DNA from: Sutterella sp. UBA1442
GTDB lineage: Bacteria; Pseudomonadota; Gammaproteobacteria; Burkholderiales; Burkholderiaceae_F
Length of the DNA: 12,530 bases
Assembly: GCA_002329575.1 (NCBI GenBank)
Contig: DCTK01000117.1
Location: 1,989 to 14,518 of the forward strand
Direction of reading: 5' to 3'
Shown here: positions 1-7,539 of the stretch, piece after piece
How positions within the stretch are numbered: the first letter of the stretch is position 1
How the letters are laid out: each line of letters begins with the position of its first letter
Notes under the pieces: generated by a model
Told to the model about the DNA's origin: nothing
The model's input: the letters and a program-made list of their open reading frames with translations, nothing else
Database searches by the model: none
Position numbers and translations under genes: made by a program

Positions 1-170
1 GTCATGTCGCCTTTATCACGATGCCCTTTATGGGACGTGAATCGCACTATGTCGCTTTCTTTGGCAAAGATGAAAAACTTCACTTCTGCGTATACGTGGG
101 GCGCGAAAACCATCAATTGATTGAGTCTGTCAAAGAAGGCTTTTTCAAAGCTAAAGAGAAATTTTGCTAA
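1..170 (+). CDS. hutX: HutX-type cytosolic haem carrier/utilisation protein, C-terminal fragment
   Basis: Only the last 55 codons are present; the reading frame enters from the left edge (first complete codon at base 3) and stops with TAA at 168-170. The fragment contains the stretch MPFMGRESHYVAFF and a later VYVGRE. Both resemble the C-terminal half of the HutX/ChuX haem-utilisation family, in which PFMGRESH-like segments and a K/CVYVGRD-like strand are typical. Family members bind haem in the cytosol and pass it to haem-degrading enzymes. Next to it, 17 bases downstream, lies a flavodoxin gene, a pairing known from anaerobic haem degradation loci. The missing 5' part prevents a check of length or full domain structure. 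The family call is fairly firm; the exact role (carrier versus storage) is inference. Confidence 0.72.
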   Translation, partial: HVAFITMPFMGRESHYVAFFGKDEKLHFCVYVGRENHQLIESVKEGFFKAKEKFC

Positions 171-172
171 TT

Positions 173-180
173 AAGAAAGG
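173..180 (+). promoter_or_regulatory. Ribosome binding site fixing the flavodoxin start
   Basis: The purine run AAGAAAGG ends 7 bases before the ATG at 188. It supports that ATG over an in-frame TTG at 164, which lies inside the end of hutX and has no such site. Confidence 0.6.
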
Positions 181-187
181 TTGGGAC

Positions 188-700
188 ATGTCAGAAAAAA
201 CTTTGATCATGGTGAGCTCCATCACGGGCAACACCTTAATGGTCGCTCAAGCCATTCATAGTGCCTATCCGAACAGCACGCTCATGAGCACGGAAGACGC
301 TCTTAAGCACCCTTCAGCGATTGAGTCTGCTCAACAAATTCTTATCGGTTTTTGGTGTGATAAGGGTGGGTTACCTCCGGCGTTAGCGGAAACTTTGCCT
401 CGCATTCATGACAAAACGCTCGGGATTTTTTGCACCATGGGCGGCGACCCCGAAAGTGAGCGTGCTCGAGCATGGTTCAAGCGCGAGTGCTCTGTCATTG
501 TCGGGACCGATCGCAATAACGTTCTCAAAGAAACGTTCTTGTGCCAGGGCAAAATTGACCCGGCTCTCATTGAAAAAATGAAACAGTTACCCGGCTACAA
601 AGAAACGCCTGAAACACGTGCACGTCGTGAACGCGCTTCCACGCACCCTGATGAGCGCGACCTTCAAGAAGCCGTTAGAACTTTCGCATCCTTTTTTTGA
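188..700 (+). CDS. HmuF/BilS-like short-chain flavodoxin, probable haem-locus electron carrier
   Basis: The protein has 170 residues, normal for a single-domain flavodoxin. An N-terminal beta strand (TLIMVS) leads into the FMN-phosphate loop SSITGNT at residues 10-16. GFWCDKG at 54-60 and TMGG at 83-86 fit the conserved GYWVDKG and TLGG-like segments of the flavodoxin group that includes HmuF of Fusobacterium and the bilirubin-reduction partner BilS. FLCQGKID at 117-124 is also typical of that group. HmuF is known to work with a radical SAM haem-opening enzyme and to reduce its product anaerobilin. Position directly after hutX and before exbB supports an anaerobic haem role. The last bases overlap the site for exbB translation. 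Flavodoxin identity is firm; the haem or tetrapyrrole assignment rests on motif likeness and neighbours. BilS-like bilirubin reduction is the main alternative. Confidence 0.8.
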   Translation: MSEKTLIMVSSITGNTLMVAQAIHSAYPNSTLMSTEDALKHPSAIESAQQILIGFWCDKGGLPPALAETLPRIHDKTLGIFCTMGGDPESERARAWFKRECSVIVGTDRNNVLKETFLCQGKIDPALIEKMKQLPGYKETPETRARRERASTHPDERDLQEAVRTFASFF

Positions 701-702
701 GG
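699..702 (+). promoter_or_regulatory. Ribosome binding site fixing the exbB start
   Basis: GAGG overlaps the TGA stop of the flavodoxin gene and sits 9 bases before the ATG at 712. This favours 712 over the in-frame TTG at 697. It also implies that translation of exbB follows that of the upstream gene. Confidence 0.55.
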
Positions 703-711
703 CAACACTTC

Positions 712-1362
712 ATGGATAACCTTCAATCCTTGTACGCGCTTTTGGGACCCGCAGGCGTTGCGCTGATCTTCGTAGCACTTTATGCCATTTACATTGCTAC
801 TTGGCTGATTGTGTACTTAAACCGCGTATGGAAAAATTTTCGCCGAGACTTTCTTGACTTGGAGAGCGGCAAAGACCGCTGTCTCAAGGATCTAGATCTG
901 AAAACTGCCAATCCTTTAATTCGAATCGTGCATGACATCGTGGCCACTCACGGCTCGCACTCTGACGATATTCGCGCTGAAGTTGCCTATCTTTTTCACC
1001 GGAACTTTGAGCGCGTCAGCAACCGACTGTGTTGGCTCAAGCTAATCAGCGTCATCAGCCCTCTCTTAGGACTGCTGGGTACAGTTTTCGGAATGGTCGA
1101 AGTCTTTAAATCATTGTCGTTTACCACTGTTCCATCAACGGAAATATTAGCCTCTGGCATTTGGCAAGCCCTGATTACGACTGTCATGGGCCTTTGCATC
1201 GCCATCCCTGTTCTAATGGTTTACTACGCTCTCATGCTTAAATTCCGCGGTTTTCACATTGAAGCCGTTGAACACAGCTATCGAGCTTTGGAAGTCATGA
1301 CACGAATTCGAAGCAAAAGAATTCATCAACCCGATAACCGAGATCTTGAGGCCGCTGTATGA
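712..1362 (+). CDS. exbB: ExbB/TolQ/MotA-family proton channel subunit
   Basis: Inner-membrane protein of 216 residues, usual for ExbB. Three hydrophobic segments can be read: about 13-36, about 110-132 and about 146-177, with a long cytoplasmic stretch between the first two. The segment SPLLGLLGTVFGMVEVF at 116-132 and the third segment with SGIWQALITTVMG are the hallmark MotA/TolQ/ExbB proton-channel region. With ExbD it turns the proton gradient into force on TonB, which opens outer-membrane receptors for haem or iron chelates. Gene order exbB-exbD-tonB with ATGA overlaps shows a coupled unit. A TolQ role is less likely because no tolA, tolB or pal follows and a TonB gene does. Confidence 0.9.
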   Translation: MDNLQSLYALLGPAGVALIFVALYAIYIATWLIVYLNRVWKNFRRDFLDLESGKDRCLKDLDLKTANPLIRIVHDIVATHGSHSDDIRAEVAYLFHRNFERVSNRLCWLKLISVISPLLGLLGTVFGMVEVFKSLSFTTVPSTEILASGIWQALITTVMGLCIAIPVLMVYYALMLKFRGFHIEAVEHSYRALEVMTRIRSKRIHQPDNRDLEAAV

Positions 1363-1763
1363 GTGTCTTTATGCCACCAGGGCTCTCTCCTTTGGATGAA
1401 GAGCCGCAAATTGATTTGACGCCGCTCATTGACTGCCTTTTCATGCTGATCATCTTTTTCGTCATGACAATGAGCTTTTCCAGACCGGTGCTTGAGATCG
1501 TATTGCCTGAAAGCGAAACCGCAGAGGTCAAACGCGCCGATCGCCAAATTAGCGTTCATGTGCGCAATGACGGCTCGTATTGGATGGACAATAAGACGGT
1601 AACAATCGCAGAGATAGAGGCTGCGCTTTTGAAGTCAAACAATGCAGTGCTAAATATTCACATGGACGGCTCTGCTGCTTTTAACCGTTTCGTTCCGTTG
1701 GTAGATCTTGCTAAAGAGAAAAACAACGGGCGCTTTGTTATCAGCACACAGGCTCGCAAATGA
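1359..1763 (+). CDS. exbD: ExbD/TolR-family energy-transducing subunit
   Basis: Protein of 134 residues with a short cytoplasmic N-terminus, one membrane helix at about 22-40, and a periplasmic domain. IDLTPLIDCLFMLIIFF places the essential membrane aspartate at residue 25, as in ExbD, where it takes part in proton movement. The first four bases, ATGA, overlap the stop of exbB, and the gene ends in an ATGA overlap with tonB, so the three products should be made together in the inner membrane. A second in-frame ATG at residue 5 is possible as a start but has no better support. Confidence 0.9.
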   Translation: MSVFMPPGLSPLDEEPQIDLTPLIDCLFMLIIFFVMTMSFSRPVLEIVLPESETAEVKRADRQISVHVRNDGSYWMDNKTVTIAEIEAALLKSNNAVLNIHMDGSAAFNRFVPLVDLAKEKNNGRFVISTQARK

Positions 1764-2494
1764 TCCGTCAACATATCGTCTACGATAGTCAACAAACAAC
1801 ACCCGAAGACCGCAATGCGACTTTTTCGGCGCAATTATTAACTTCTGTCGTAGCTGGCAGTGTCTTGGCAGTGAGCTTTCTAGCCCTCTCCAACCCATTA
1901 GCACTACCGCAAAAAGCGGCTTTGCAGTCTATTGTCACTCCACGCGTTGAACGCATCACGGTTGAGCCCATTCATCGTGAACGCGACTGGATTATCATGA
2001 CGGTCCCGGCAGGGGCTTGGAAAGTTCTCATTGAGGAGCCCGAGCCTATTACTGCTCCAAAACCTATTGAGAAAAAAGAACCCCCTGTCGTCAAAAAAGA
2101 ACCGGTTAAAGAACCTGTAAAACCTGTTGAGAAACCAAAAACTCCACGTACAGCAGCTAAACAGAATGCCGGTAGCGCCAAAATTGCTCCGGCAGTGACT
2201 GGCTCTGGGCAACAAACAAACAATATGTCCAATGCGTTGAGCCAAATTGTTGAAATCATCGAGCGTCACAAACAATACCCCAAGCGTGCTCGGGATATCG
2301 GCCTTGAAGGTACAACGCACCTGCTTGTTACTGTTAACGCCCAAGGCAGTGTGGTGGAATTCAAACTCAAAGACGGAGGCAACGCTCTTTTGCGACGCGC
2401 GACCATGAATGCTGCGCGTCATTTAAAAGGCGTCCAAACTGCTGCTCGTGAAGCAGCCACCTTGGAAATTCCCGTACGATACGAGATCGAATAA
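1760..2494 (+). CDS. tonB: TonB energy-transducing protein
   Basis: Protein of 244 residues in the classic TonB layout. A cytoplasmic N-terminus of about 24 residues is followed by one membrane anchor at about 25-48. A periplasmic spacer then leads to a Pro/Lys/Glu-rich stretch at about 93-130 with repeated EP, KP and VKEPVKPVEKP units. The C-terminal TonB domain (about 165-244) has the family start HKQYPKRARDIGLEGTTHLLV and ends in PVRYEIE. It should span the periplasm and contact the TonB box of an outer-membrane receptor not encoded in this window. Its ATG overlaps the exbD stop. Its TAA shares one base with the ATG of the next ABC gene, so it seems dedicated to this operon and is probably not the general TonB of the cell. 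Confidence 0.92.
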   Translation: MIRQHIVYDSQQTTPEDRNATFSAQLLTSVVAGSVLAVSFLALSNPLALPQKAALQSIVTPRVERITVEPIHRERDWIIMTVPAGAWKVLIEEPEPITAPKPIEKKEPPVVKKEPVKEPVKPVEKPKTPRTAAKQNAGSAKIAPAVTGSGQQTNNMSNALSQIVEIIERHKQYPKRARDIGLEGTTHLLVTVNAQGSVVEFKLKDGGNALLRRATMNAARHLKGVQTAAREAATLEIPVRYEIE

Positions 2495-3399
2495 TGTCAA
2501 AAACTATCGCCGTTGAAATTTCTCGATTAAATAAAACCTATGGAAATGGTTTTTGTGCCATCAAAGATCTTTCGCTAGAGATTCAAGAAGGTGAATTTTT
2601 CGGACTGTTAGGCCCAAATGGTGCAGGCAAGTCCACACTAATCAATTCGCTGGCCGGATTGGTTAAACCGACTTCTGGTTATGTTCGTATCATGGGCAAC
2701 GATATTCGAGACAATCGCACAAATGCGGCTATGTCGGTCGGCATTGTTCCTCAGGAAATTGTTTGCGATCCATTTCTCACAGTCGCCGAGACCCTAGTTT
2801 TTCAAAGCGGTTTTTTCGGACTTCGCAATAATGAAGCGTGGCTTGATACGATCGTCTCCAAGCTGGGGCTTGAAGACAAAATCAGTACACCTGTCCGAAT
2901 GCTCTCAGGAGGTATGAAACGAAGAGTTTTGATCGCGCAAGCACTTGTTCACAAACCTCCGGTCATCGTGCTTGATGAACCGACGGCCGGTGTCGACGTT
3001 CAGCTTCGTCGTGAGCTTTGGGCCTTCATCGGTCAATTGCACCGTGAAGGTCACACGATCATTTTGACAACGCATTATCTTGAAGAAGCTCAAAACCTTT
3101 GTTCGCGTATTGCAATCATGAATGCAGGCGAAATTATTGCGCTTGATAAAACTGACGCGCTTCTTGCCAAAGCCCAAGAAAATACCGTGAGATTTCGACT
3201 TCCGTGCACGCTACCTGATGTGTTGCAGTCACAAGTTCTGCAAAACCAAGCCGGACGCTATGTACTCCGCTACACGGATTTGCAGAATTTAACGATGATC
3301 TTAAAAAGCTTAAATGACTTGGGAGTCGAGCCTGAAAATCTCTCAATCGAACGCGCAGGTCTTGAAGAAGTCTTTACCGAGCTTTTGAACAAAAACTAA
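2494..3399 (+). CDS. ABC transporter ATPase, ABC-2/YadG-like exporter type
   Basis: Protein of 301 residues with a complete nucleotide-binding domain. It shows Walker A GPNGAGKST (40-48), Q-loop glutamine about 87, signature LSGGMKRR (137-144), Walker B VIVLDEP (157-163), D-loop GVD and switch histidine 194 in LTTHYLEEA. About 80 C-terminal residues follow, as in the CcmA/NodI/YadG class that pairs with ABC-2 membrane proteins. That class is mostly exporters, not the BtuD/HmuV-type importers expected beside a TonB system. Start codon shares a base with the tonB stop (TAATG). The gene is followed after one base by its permease. ATPase identity is certain; the cargo is unknown. Confidence 0.93.
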   Translation: MSKTIAVEISRLNKTYGNGFCAIKDLSLEIQEGEFFGLLGPNGAGKSTLINSLAGLVKPTSGYVRIMGNDIRDNRTNAAMSVGIVPQEIVCDPFLTVAETLVFQSGFFGLRNNEAWLDTIVSKLGLEDKISTPVRMLSGGMKRRVLIAQALVHKPPVIVLDEPTAGVDVQLRRELWAFIGQLHREGHTIILTTHYLEEAQNLCSRIAIMNAGEIIALDKTDALLAKAQENTVRFRLPCTLPDVLQSQVLQNQAGRYVLRYTDLQNLTMILKSLNDLGVEPENLSIERAGLEEVFTELLNKN

Positions 3400-3400
3400 T

Positions 3401-4180
3401 ATGCAAGCCTATCCATTCAATGCCCTCAGAGCCTTTCAGACTCTTTTGAAAAAAGAAGTTGTTCGGTTTCAAAAAGTCGCCTTTCACACGATCGCTACTC
3501 CCGTGCTGTCTTCGCTTTTGTATTTGATCGTTTTCGGCGCGGCCTTTGACAACAAAATCGAATTTGATTCATCGGTGTCTTACTCGCAATTTTTAGTGCC
3601 CGGACTTGTCATGATGGCTGTTTTGCAAAACGCTTTTGCCAACAGTTCATCTTCCTTTATCCAATCCAAAATTTCCGGCACCTTAGCCTTTATTCTGATG
3701 CCACCCATTCCCGATACGGTCATTGCTACAGCCTACATCCTATCCTCGGCGCTAAGAGGTCTTTTAGTAGGGTTTTTCGTTTGGATTGTCACTGCCCTTT
3801 GGGTCAGTCCAACGGTCTCGCACATCGGATGGATTGTCGCTTTTGCCACTGCTGGTGCCGCCCTCATGGGAGCACTTGGACTCATTGCAGCCATCTGGGC
3901 TGATCGATACGAACAAATGGGAGTCATTCAAACTTTTATCGTTATGCCGCTGACGTTTTTGTCGGGCATTTTCTACACCGTAGAAGCATTACCGAGTACT
4001 TGGCAAACGATTACCCGTATCAACCCCTTTTATTACCTCACGGATGGATTCAGAGGTGGCTTTATCGGCAACTTTGAAACAGAGCCTTGGATAGCGCTTA
4101 CTTGTGTCCTGATTGCTGTCCTTGTGATCAGTACTGTAGCAGTTGCGTTACTGAAAAGTGGCTATAAAATCCGCCACTAA
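3401..4180 (+). CDS. ABC-2 type transporter permease, YadH-like
   Basis: Membrane protein of 259 residues with about six hydrophobic segments (about 31-49, 64-80, 107-134, 142-168, 175-195, 232-252). The region PLTFLSGIFYTVEALPSTWQ (183-202), followed by INPFYYLTDGFRGGFIG (207-223), matches the C-terminal signature of the YadH/ABC-2 family, where a SGVFY...LP..W.....NP..Y...GFR pattern is typical. It should form a homodimeric pore driven by the preceding ATPase. An amphipathic N-terminal helix rich in Lys and Arg precedes the first segment, as usual. Cargo cannot be read from sequence. The location suggests a haem, porphyrin or degradation-product exporter, but lipid or drug export is equally possible. 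Confidence 0.88.
   Translation: MQAYPFNALRAFQTLLKKEVVRFQKVAFHTIATPVLSSLLYLIVFGAAFDNKIEFDSSVSYSQFLVPGLVMMAVLQNAFANSSSSFIQSKISGTLAFILMPPIPDTVIATAYILSSALRGLLVGFFVWIVTALWVSPTVSHIGWIVAFATAGAALMGALGLIAAIWADRYEQMGVIQTFIVMPLTFLSGIFYTVEALPSTWQTITRINPFYYLTDGFRGGFIGNFETEPWIALTCVLIAVLVISTVAVALLKSGYKIRH
4143..4170 (+). promoter_or_regulatory. Weak candidate sigma70-type promoter for the acyl-CoA ligase
   Basis: TTGCGT (4143-4148) and TAAAAT (4165-4170) are separated by 16 bases, inside the end of the permease gene. The -10 matches five of six consensus bases, the -35 only three. A start near 4177 would give a leader of about 100 bases. The element might be chance; the 95-base gap to the next gene makes a separate promoter plausible. 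Confidence 0.22.
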
Positions 4181-4265
4181 CACTTTGCTTCGTTACATGC
4201 CTTTTTTTGTTACTGCCTTTTGTCGTTCTTAGCCTTACAATTAACGGATTAAGTTTTTAATTTTT

Positions 4266-4269
4266 GAGG
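4266..4269 (+). promoter_or_regulatory. Ribosome binding site selecting a GTG start for the acyl-CoA ligase
   Basis: GAGG lies 6 bases before GTG at 4276. The in-frame TTG at 4264 overlaps this site and cannot use it, so GTG is the likely start. Confidence 0.55.
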
Positions 4270-4275
4270 TTTACC

Positions 4276-6114
4276 GTGGCCGATACCAGTCAAGCTCGAT
4301 TTGAAGCCTTAAGTCGCCTGAAAACATTGGACCAATTTATCCCGGCTCGCACTGCTGTAGCTCCGCATACAGAGGCATTGCGTCAATTTGATCGTCGCAG
4401 TAACACCTGGGAACGCATTTCCTACCGTGACCTCAGTGAGCGCATCATGGTATGGCGTCGCGCATTCGCAAAGCTTGGACTGGAGCGTGGCGATCGAGTT
4501 GCGATTTTATTGCCTAACGGAGTGGACTCCGTCTGTTGTGATCAAGCCGTTCTTGCTAACGGTTATGTTCCGGTTCCGCTTCACGCCATTGACACAGCAG
4601 GATCAAGCGCATACATCATCGCTGACTCCGAAGCCAAAGTTCTGGTCACCACGCGTCAAAATCGTTGGGACAGTATCTATCTTGCCCATACGGTTATGCC
4701 AAAGCTAAAAGAAGTGATTTTCACGGAAGAATCCGCCCCAGAACATCGCAATGACGGTGTGCGCCACTGGGATTTAGAAAATTGGCTTGCGACCGGACAC
4801 GATGTCACGGAATTGCCCGAAGGACCACAAGAAGATGACCTCGCTGCCATTGTTTATACCTCGGGAACCACGGGCCGTCCCAAGGGTGTGATGCTGACAC
4901 ACAAAAACGTGGTCAGTAACGTCGTCAATACGTTAAAAACCGTTTTACCGGCTCCGGGTTCGGTCTTTTTATCCTTTTTGCCCGTCTCACATACCTTTGA
5001 ACGTCAATGTGGTTACTATTTGGCGCTCGGTATGGGATGCACAATTGTCTATACTCGCTCGATTCAACAACTGGCAGAAGACTTCCGCATTGTGCGGCCC
5101 AATGTCATTATTTCCGTTCCGCGCATCTATGAAAGAATTTATGCCAAGGTACAGGCAAAGCTTGCCCGCGAATCGGCTTTCGTGCGCTTTATGTTTAATT
5201 GGGCCGTTGAAGTCGGTTGGCGACGTTTTTGTAAACGCTTCGGCATGCCTGTAGAGAAAACTTCGACAAGTTGGCTTGACCCCGTCATTTGGCCCGTGCT
5301 TGACCGTCTCGTCTCTAGAACGCTTTTGGATCAATTCGGCGGGCAAGTGCAAATAGCCATCAGCGGCGGAGCTGCCTTAAGTAGCAAAATTGCTAAAGTT
5401 TTCTGCGGCCTTGGCCTTGTGATTACGCAGGGTTATGGGATGACGGAATCTAGTCCTATCATTGCCGGAAACTCCACTTCCTACAACCATCCCCACACTG
5501 TCGGCAAGCCTTTGCCCGGCACGCAAGTACGTTTGGGCGCGGATAACGAAATTCAGGTGAAGTCGGACTCTATCATGAAAGGCTATTGGAATCGTCCCCA
5601 AGACACCAAAGACGCCTTTACTGAAGACGGTTGGTTTAAGACTGGTGATGTGGGCGAGTTCGATGACGAAGGTTATTTGCGTATCGTTGGCCGCATTAAA
5701 GAAATCATTGTGACCAGTACCGGAGAAAAGGTACCGCCGGCTGACTTGGAGCAAGCCATTGAAATTGATCCTCTTTTTGAGCAATCCTACGTCATTGGGG
5801 AAAACCGTCCGTTTATCTCTACGATTATCGTGCTCAATAAAGAAGAATGGAAAAAACTGGCCACAACGCTCAATCTTGACCCCAATGATCCCGAAAGTCT
5901 GCATGCAACAGTCACCCGTAATGCGGTTTTGAAACGCATTAAGGCAGCGGCCAAAGATTTTCCCCAATACGCTTTGCCGCGCAACGCATGGTTAACACTT
6001 GATCCCTGGACGATCGACAACGAACTTTTGACACCGACTTTGAAGCTCAAACGCAAAGCCTTAGCTCAAAAATACGCACCGCAAATTCAGACACTTTATG
6101 CCGGACATCGCTAA
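4276..6114 (+). CDS. Long-chain fatty-acid-CoA ligase (AMP-forming), FadD15-like
   Basis: Protein of 612 residues, usual for bacterial long-chain acyl-CoA synthetases. It would join a fatty acid to CoA through an acyl-AMP intermediate, in the cytosol or at the inner membrane. Visible motifs in order: the AMP-binding P-loop YTSGTTGRPKG (194-204), the linker region with SFLPVSHTFER (233-243), QGYGMTESSPI (385-395), GWFKTGDVG and GYLRIVGRIKEIIVTSTGEKV (452-485), and the C-terminal LTPTLKLKRK (585-594), which carries the catalytic lysine of this class. No membrane helix or signal is clear. A GTG start is chosen because GAGG is well placed before it. It may act with the following radical SAM gene. 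Medium-chain or unusual acyl substrates cannot be excluded. Confidence 0.9.
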   Translation: MADTSQARFEALSRLKTLDQFIPARTAVAPHTEALRQFDRRSNTWERISYRDLSERIMVWRRAFAKLGLERGDRVAILLPNGVDSVCCDQAVLANGYVPVPLHAIDTAGSSAYIIADSEAKVLVTTRQNRWDSIYLAHTVMPKLKEVIFTEESAPEHRNDGVRHWDLENWLATGHDVTELPEGPQEDDLAAIVYTSGTTGRPKGVMLTHKNVVSNVVNTLKTVLPAPGSVFLSFLPVSHTFERQCGYYLALGMGCTIVYTRSIQQLAEDFRIVRPNVIISVPRIYERIYAKVQAKLARESAFVRFMFNWAVEVGWRRFCKRFGMPVEKTSTSWLDPVIWPVLDRLVSRTLLDQFGGQVQIAISGGAALSSKIAKVFCGLGLVITQGYGMTESSPIIAGNSTSYNHPHTVGKPLPGTQVRLGADNEIQVKSDSIMKGYWNRPQDTKDAFTEDGWFKTGDVGEFDDEGYLRIVGRIKEIIVTSTGEKVPPADLEQAIEIDPLFEQSYVIGENRPFISTIIVLNKEEWKKLATTLNLDPNDPESLHATVTRNAVLKRIKAAAKDFPQYALPRNAWLTLDPWTIDNELLTPTLKLKRKALAQKYAPQIQTLYAGHR

Positions 6115-6120
6115 ACGTGT

Positions 6121-6162
6121 ATGATTGCCCGCTATCGTTTTAGGAAAATGAAAAAGAAATGA
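6121..6162 (+). other. Possible 13-codon basic leader ORF coupled to the radical SAM gene
   Basis: ATG at 6121 opens a 13-residue frame, MIARYRFRKMKKK, with seven Arg or Lys residues. It stops at TGA 6160-6162, overlapping the radical SAM start as ATGA. No strong ribosome site precedes it. It may serve translational coupling or be chance. Confidence 0.25.
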
Positions 6163-7454
6163 GTGAACACGAAAAGTTATTGCCGGATTGGATGATCGGT
6201 TTGACTGACCGCATCATGAAATACTATATCGAGCGAGATTTGACACTTGACCCCGTTGTCTTAGATCGTCATCCGTTGCCCGAACCCGGTCATGAGTACA
6301 TGATGTATGCACACATTCCGTTCTGTCATACACTCTGCTCTTACTGCACGTTCCACCGTTTCTTATTTAAAGAATATAAAGCTCGTGAATACTTCGTCTC
6401 ACTTCGTAAAGAAATGCAGATGGCGCATGACATGGGCTACGATTTCACTTCGATGTATATCGGCGGCGGTACCACAACGGTGCTCGAAGACGAGCTCATT
6501 AAGACTATTGAGCTTGCCCGTAAGCTCTTTCCATCGATGAAAGAAGTCTCTTGCGAGACCGATCCTGCCCATTTGGCCAATCCTTCTTTTAAAGATCTCA
6601 AGGGATTGGTTGACCGTATGTCGATCGGTGTTCAAAGTTTTGATGACAATATTTTGCGCATGACCGAACGTTTCGAGAAATTCGGCAGTGGTGCACAAAT
6701 CTTTGAACGTATCCAAGCTGCTCAAGAACTTTTCCCCATTATTAATGTGGATATGATCTTTGGCTTCCGCGGTCAAACGGAGAAAGTTTTACAACGTGAC
6801 GTGGACTTACTCATGAAACTGAATCCGCGTCAAATTACCACCTATCCGTTGATGGTCACAACGCAAACCAAAGCGAGCGTTCGCAATAACATTGCTGCTC
6901 CCAGCGCTGACTTGGCGGCCCAATACCGCATTATTCTCGATACATTAGGCAAAAACTATAATCAGTTGACCTCGTGGACCTTCGGCCGTTCCAACGATGA
7001 AGGTTTTGACGAATACGTTGTTGATCATGACGAATATTTAGGCTTGGGCTCCGGAGCCTTCAGCTTCTTAGGCGATTCTCTTTACGTCAACACTTTCAGT
7101 CTTCGCCGCTATAACGAACGTATTGCACAAGGCAAGATGGGGGTGGAACGTCGTAGACGTTTTAACAAGCATTCCATTTTGCAATATCGACTGCTTCTTG
7201 GGCTTTTCGCGGCCAGACTGTCGCGTAAATACTTCCGAGAAGTTCATGGCGTGGAGCTTGACAGAGCCTTATTTAAAGAAATGCTCGGCCTGAAATTAGC
7301 CGGTGCCATCAAAGAAAATCCCGCCGATCCTGACAATCTCATCGTTACCGATGCCGGTAAATTCTTAGGGCTTGTGATGATGAAGGCGTTCTATTCGGGC
7401 ATGGACAATGTTCGTGCCGAACTAAGAAAACCCCTCTCAGCAATCGACATGTAA
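6159..7454 (+). CDS. HemN/HemW-like radical SAM protein (coproporphyrinogen oxidase-like), function unclear
   Basis: Protein of 431 residues. The radical SAM cluster motif is C56-x3-C60-x2-C63 within AHIPFCHTLCSYCTF; Phe65 follows at the place where true HemN has a fourth cysteine, as in HemW and ChuW/HutW. GGGT at 102-105 is the SAM-binding turn. SIGVQSFDD (155-163) and NVDMIFGFRGQT (196-207) are typical of the HemN superfamily. A HemN_C-like C-terminal part is plausible. It is therefore unlikely to be a true coproporphyrinogen dehydrogenase. Candidates are a HemW-type haem chaperone, an anaerobilin synthase (HutW/HmuW) given the haem operon 2 kb upstream, or an enzyme acting on acyl chains given the acyl-CoA ligase before it. 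The ribosome site is weak (AGGA, 13 bases before ATG). Superfamily certain, activity open. Confidence 0.8.
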   Translation: MSEHEKLLPDWMIGLTDRIMKYYIERDLTLDPVVLDRHPLPEPGHEYMMYAHIPFCHTLCSYCTFHRFLFKEYKAREYFVSLRKEMQMAHDMGYDFTSMYIGGGTTTVLEDELIKTIELARKLFPSMKEVSCETDPAHLANPSFKDLKGLVDRMSIGVQSFDDNILRMTERFEKFGSGAQIFERIQAAQELFPIINVDMIFGFRGQTEKVLQRDVDLLMKLNPRQITTYPLMVTTQTKASVRNNIAAPSADLAAQYRIILDTLGKNYNQLTSWTFGRSNDEGFDEYVVDHDEYLGLGSGAFSFLGDSLYVNTFSLRRYNERIAQGKMGVERRRRFNKHSILQYRLLLGLFAARLSRKYFREVHGVELDRALFKEMLGLKLAGAIKENPADPDNLIVTDAGKFLGLVMMKAFYSGMDNVRAELRKPLSAIDM

Positions 7455-7539
7455 CATTTTTTACCCTCCATTAGTAGGTAGCACAAAACGACCGAAAGAG
7501 CCCCTAATTTGCTTAATTTTCCCTTATATTGTGGGTGCA

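Noticed and set aside
1904..2422. Minus-strand 172-codon frame over tonB
   Set aside because: The Phe- and Arg-rich product mirrors the Lys/Pro/Glu-rich spacer of TonB; it is a shadow of that low-complexity part.
4157..4178. Hairpin AGTGGC/GCCACT at the end of the ABC permease gene as a terminator
   Set aside because: The stem is only six pairs and the nearest T-run begins more than 20 bases later, so it does not have terminator form.
4235..4263. TTACAA-N17-TAATTT as a promoter for the acyl-CoA ligase
   Set aside because: Both boxes match consensus at only three of six bases, and transcription would begin after the ribosome site.
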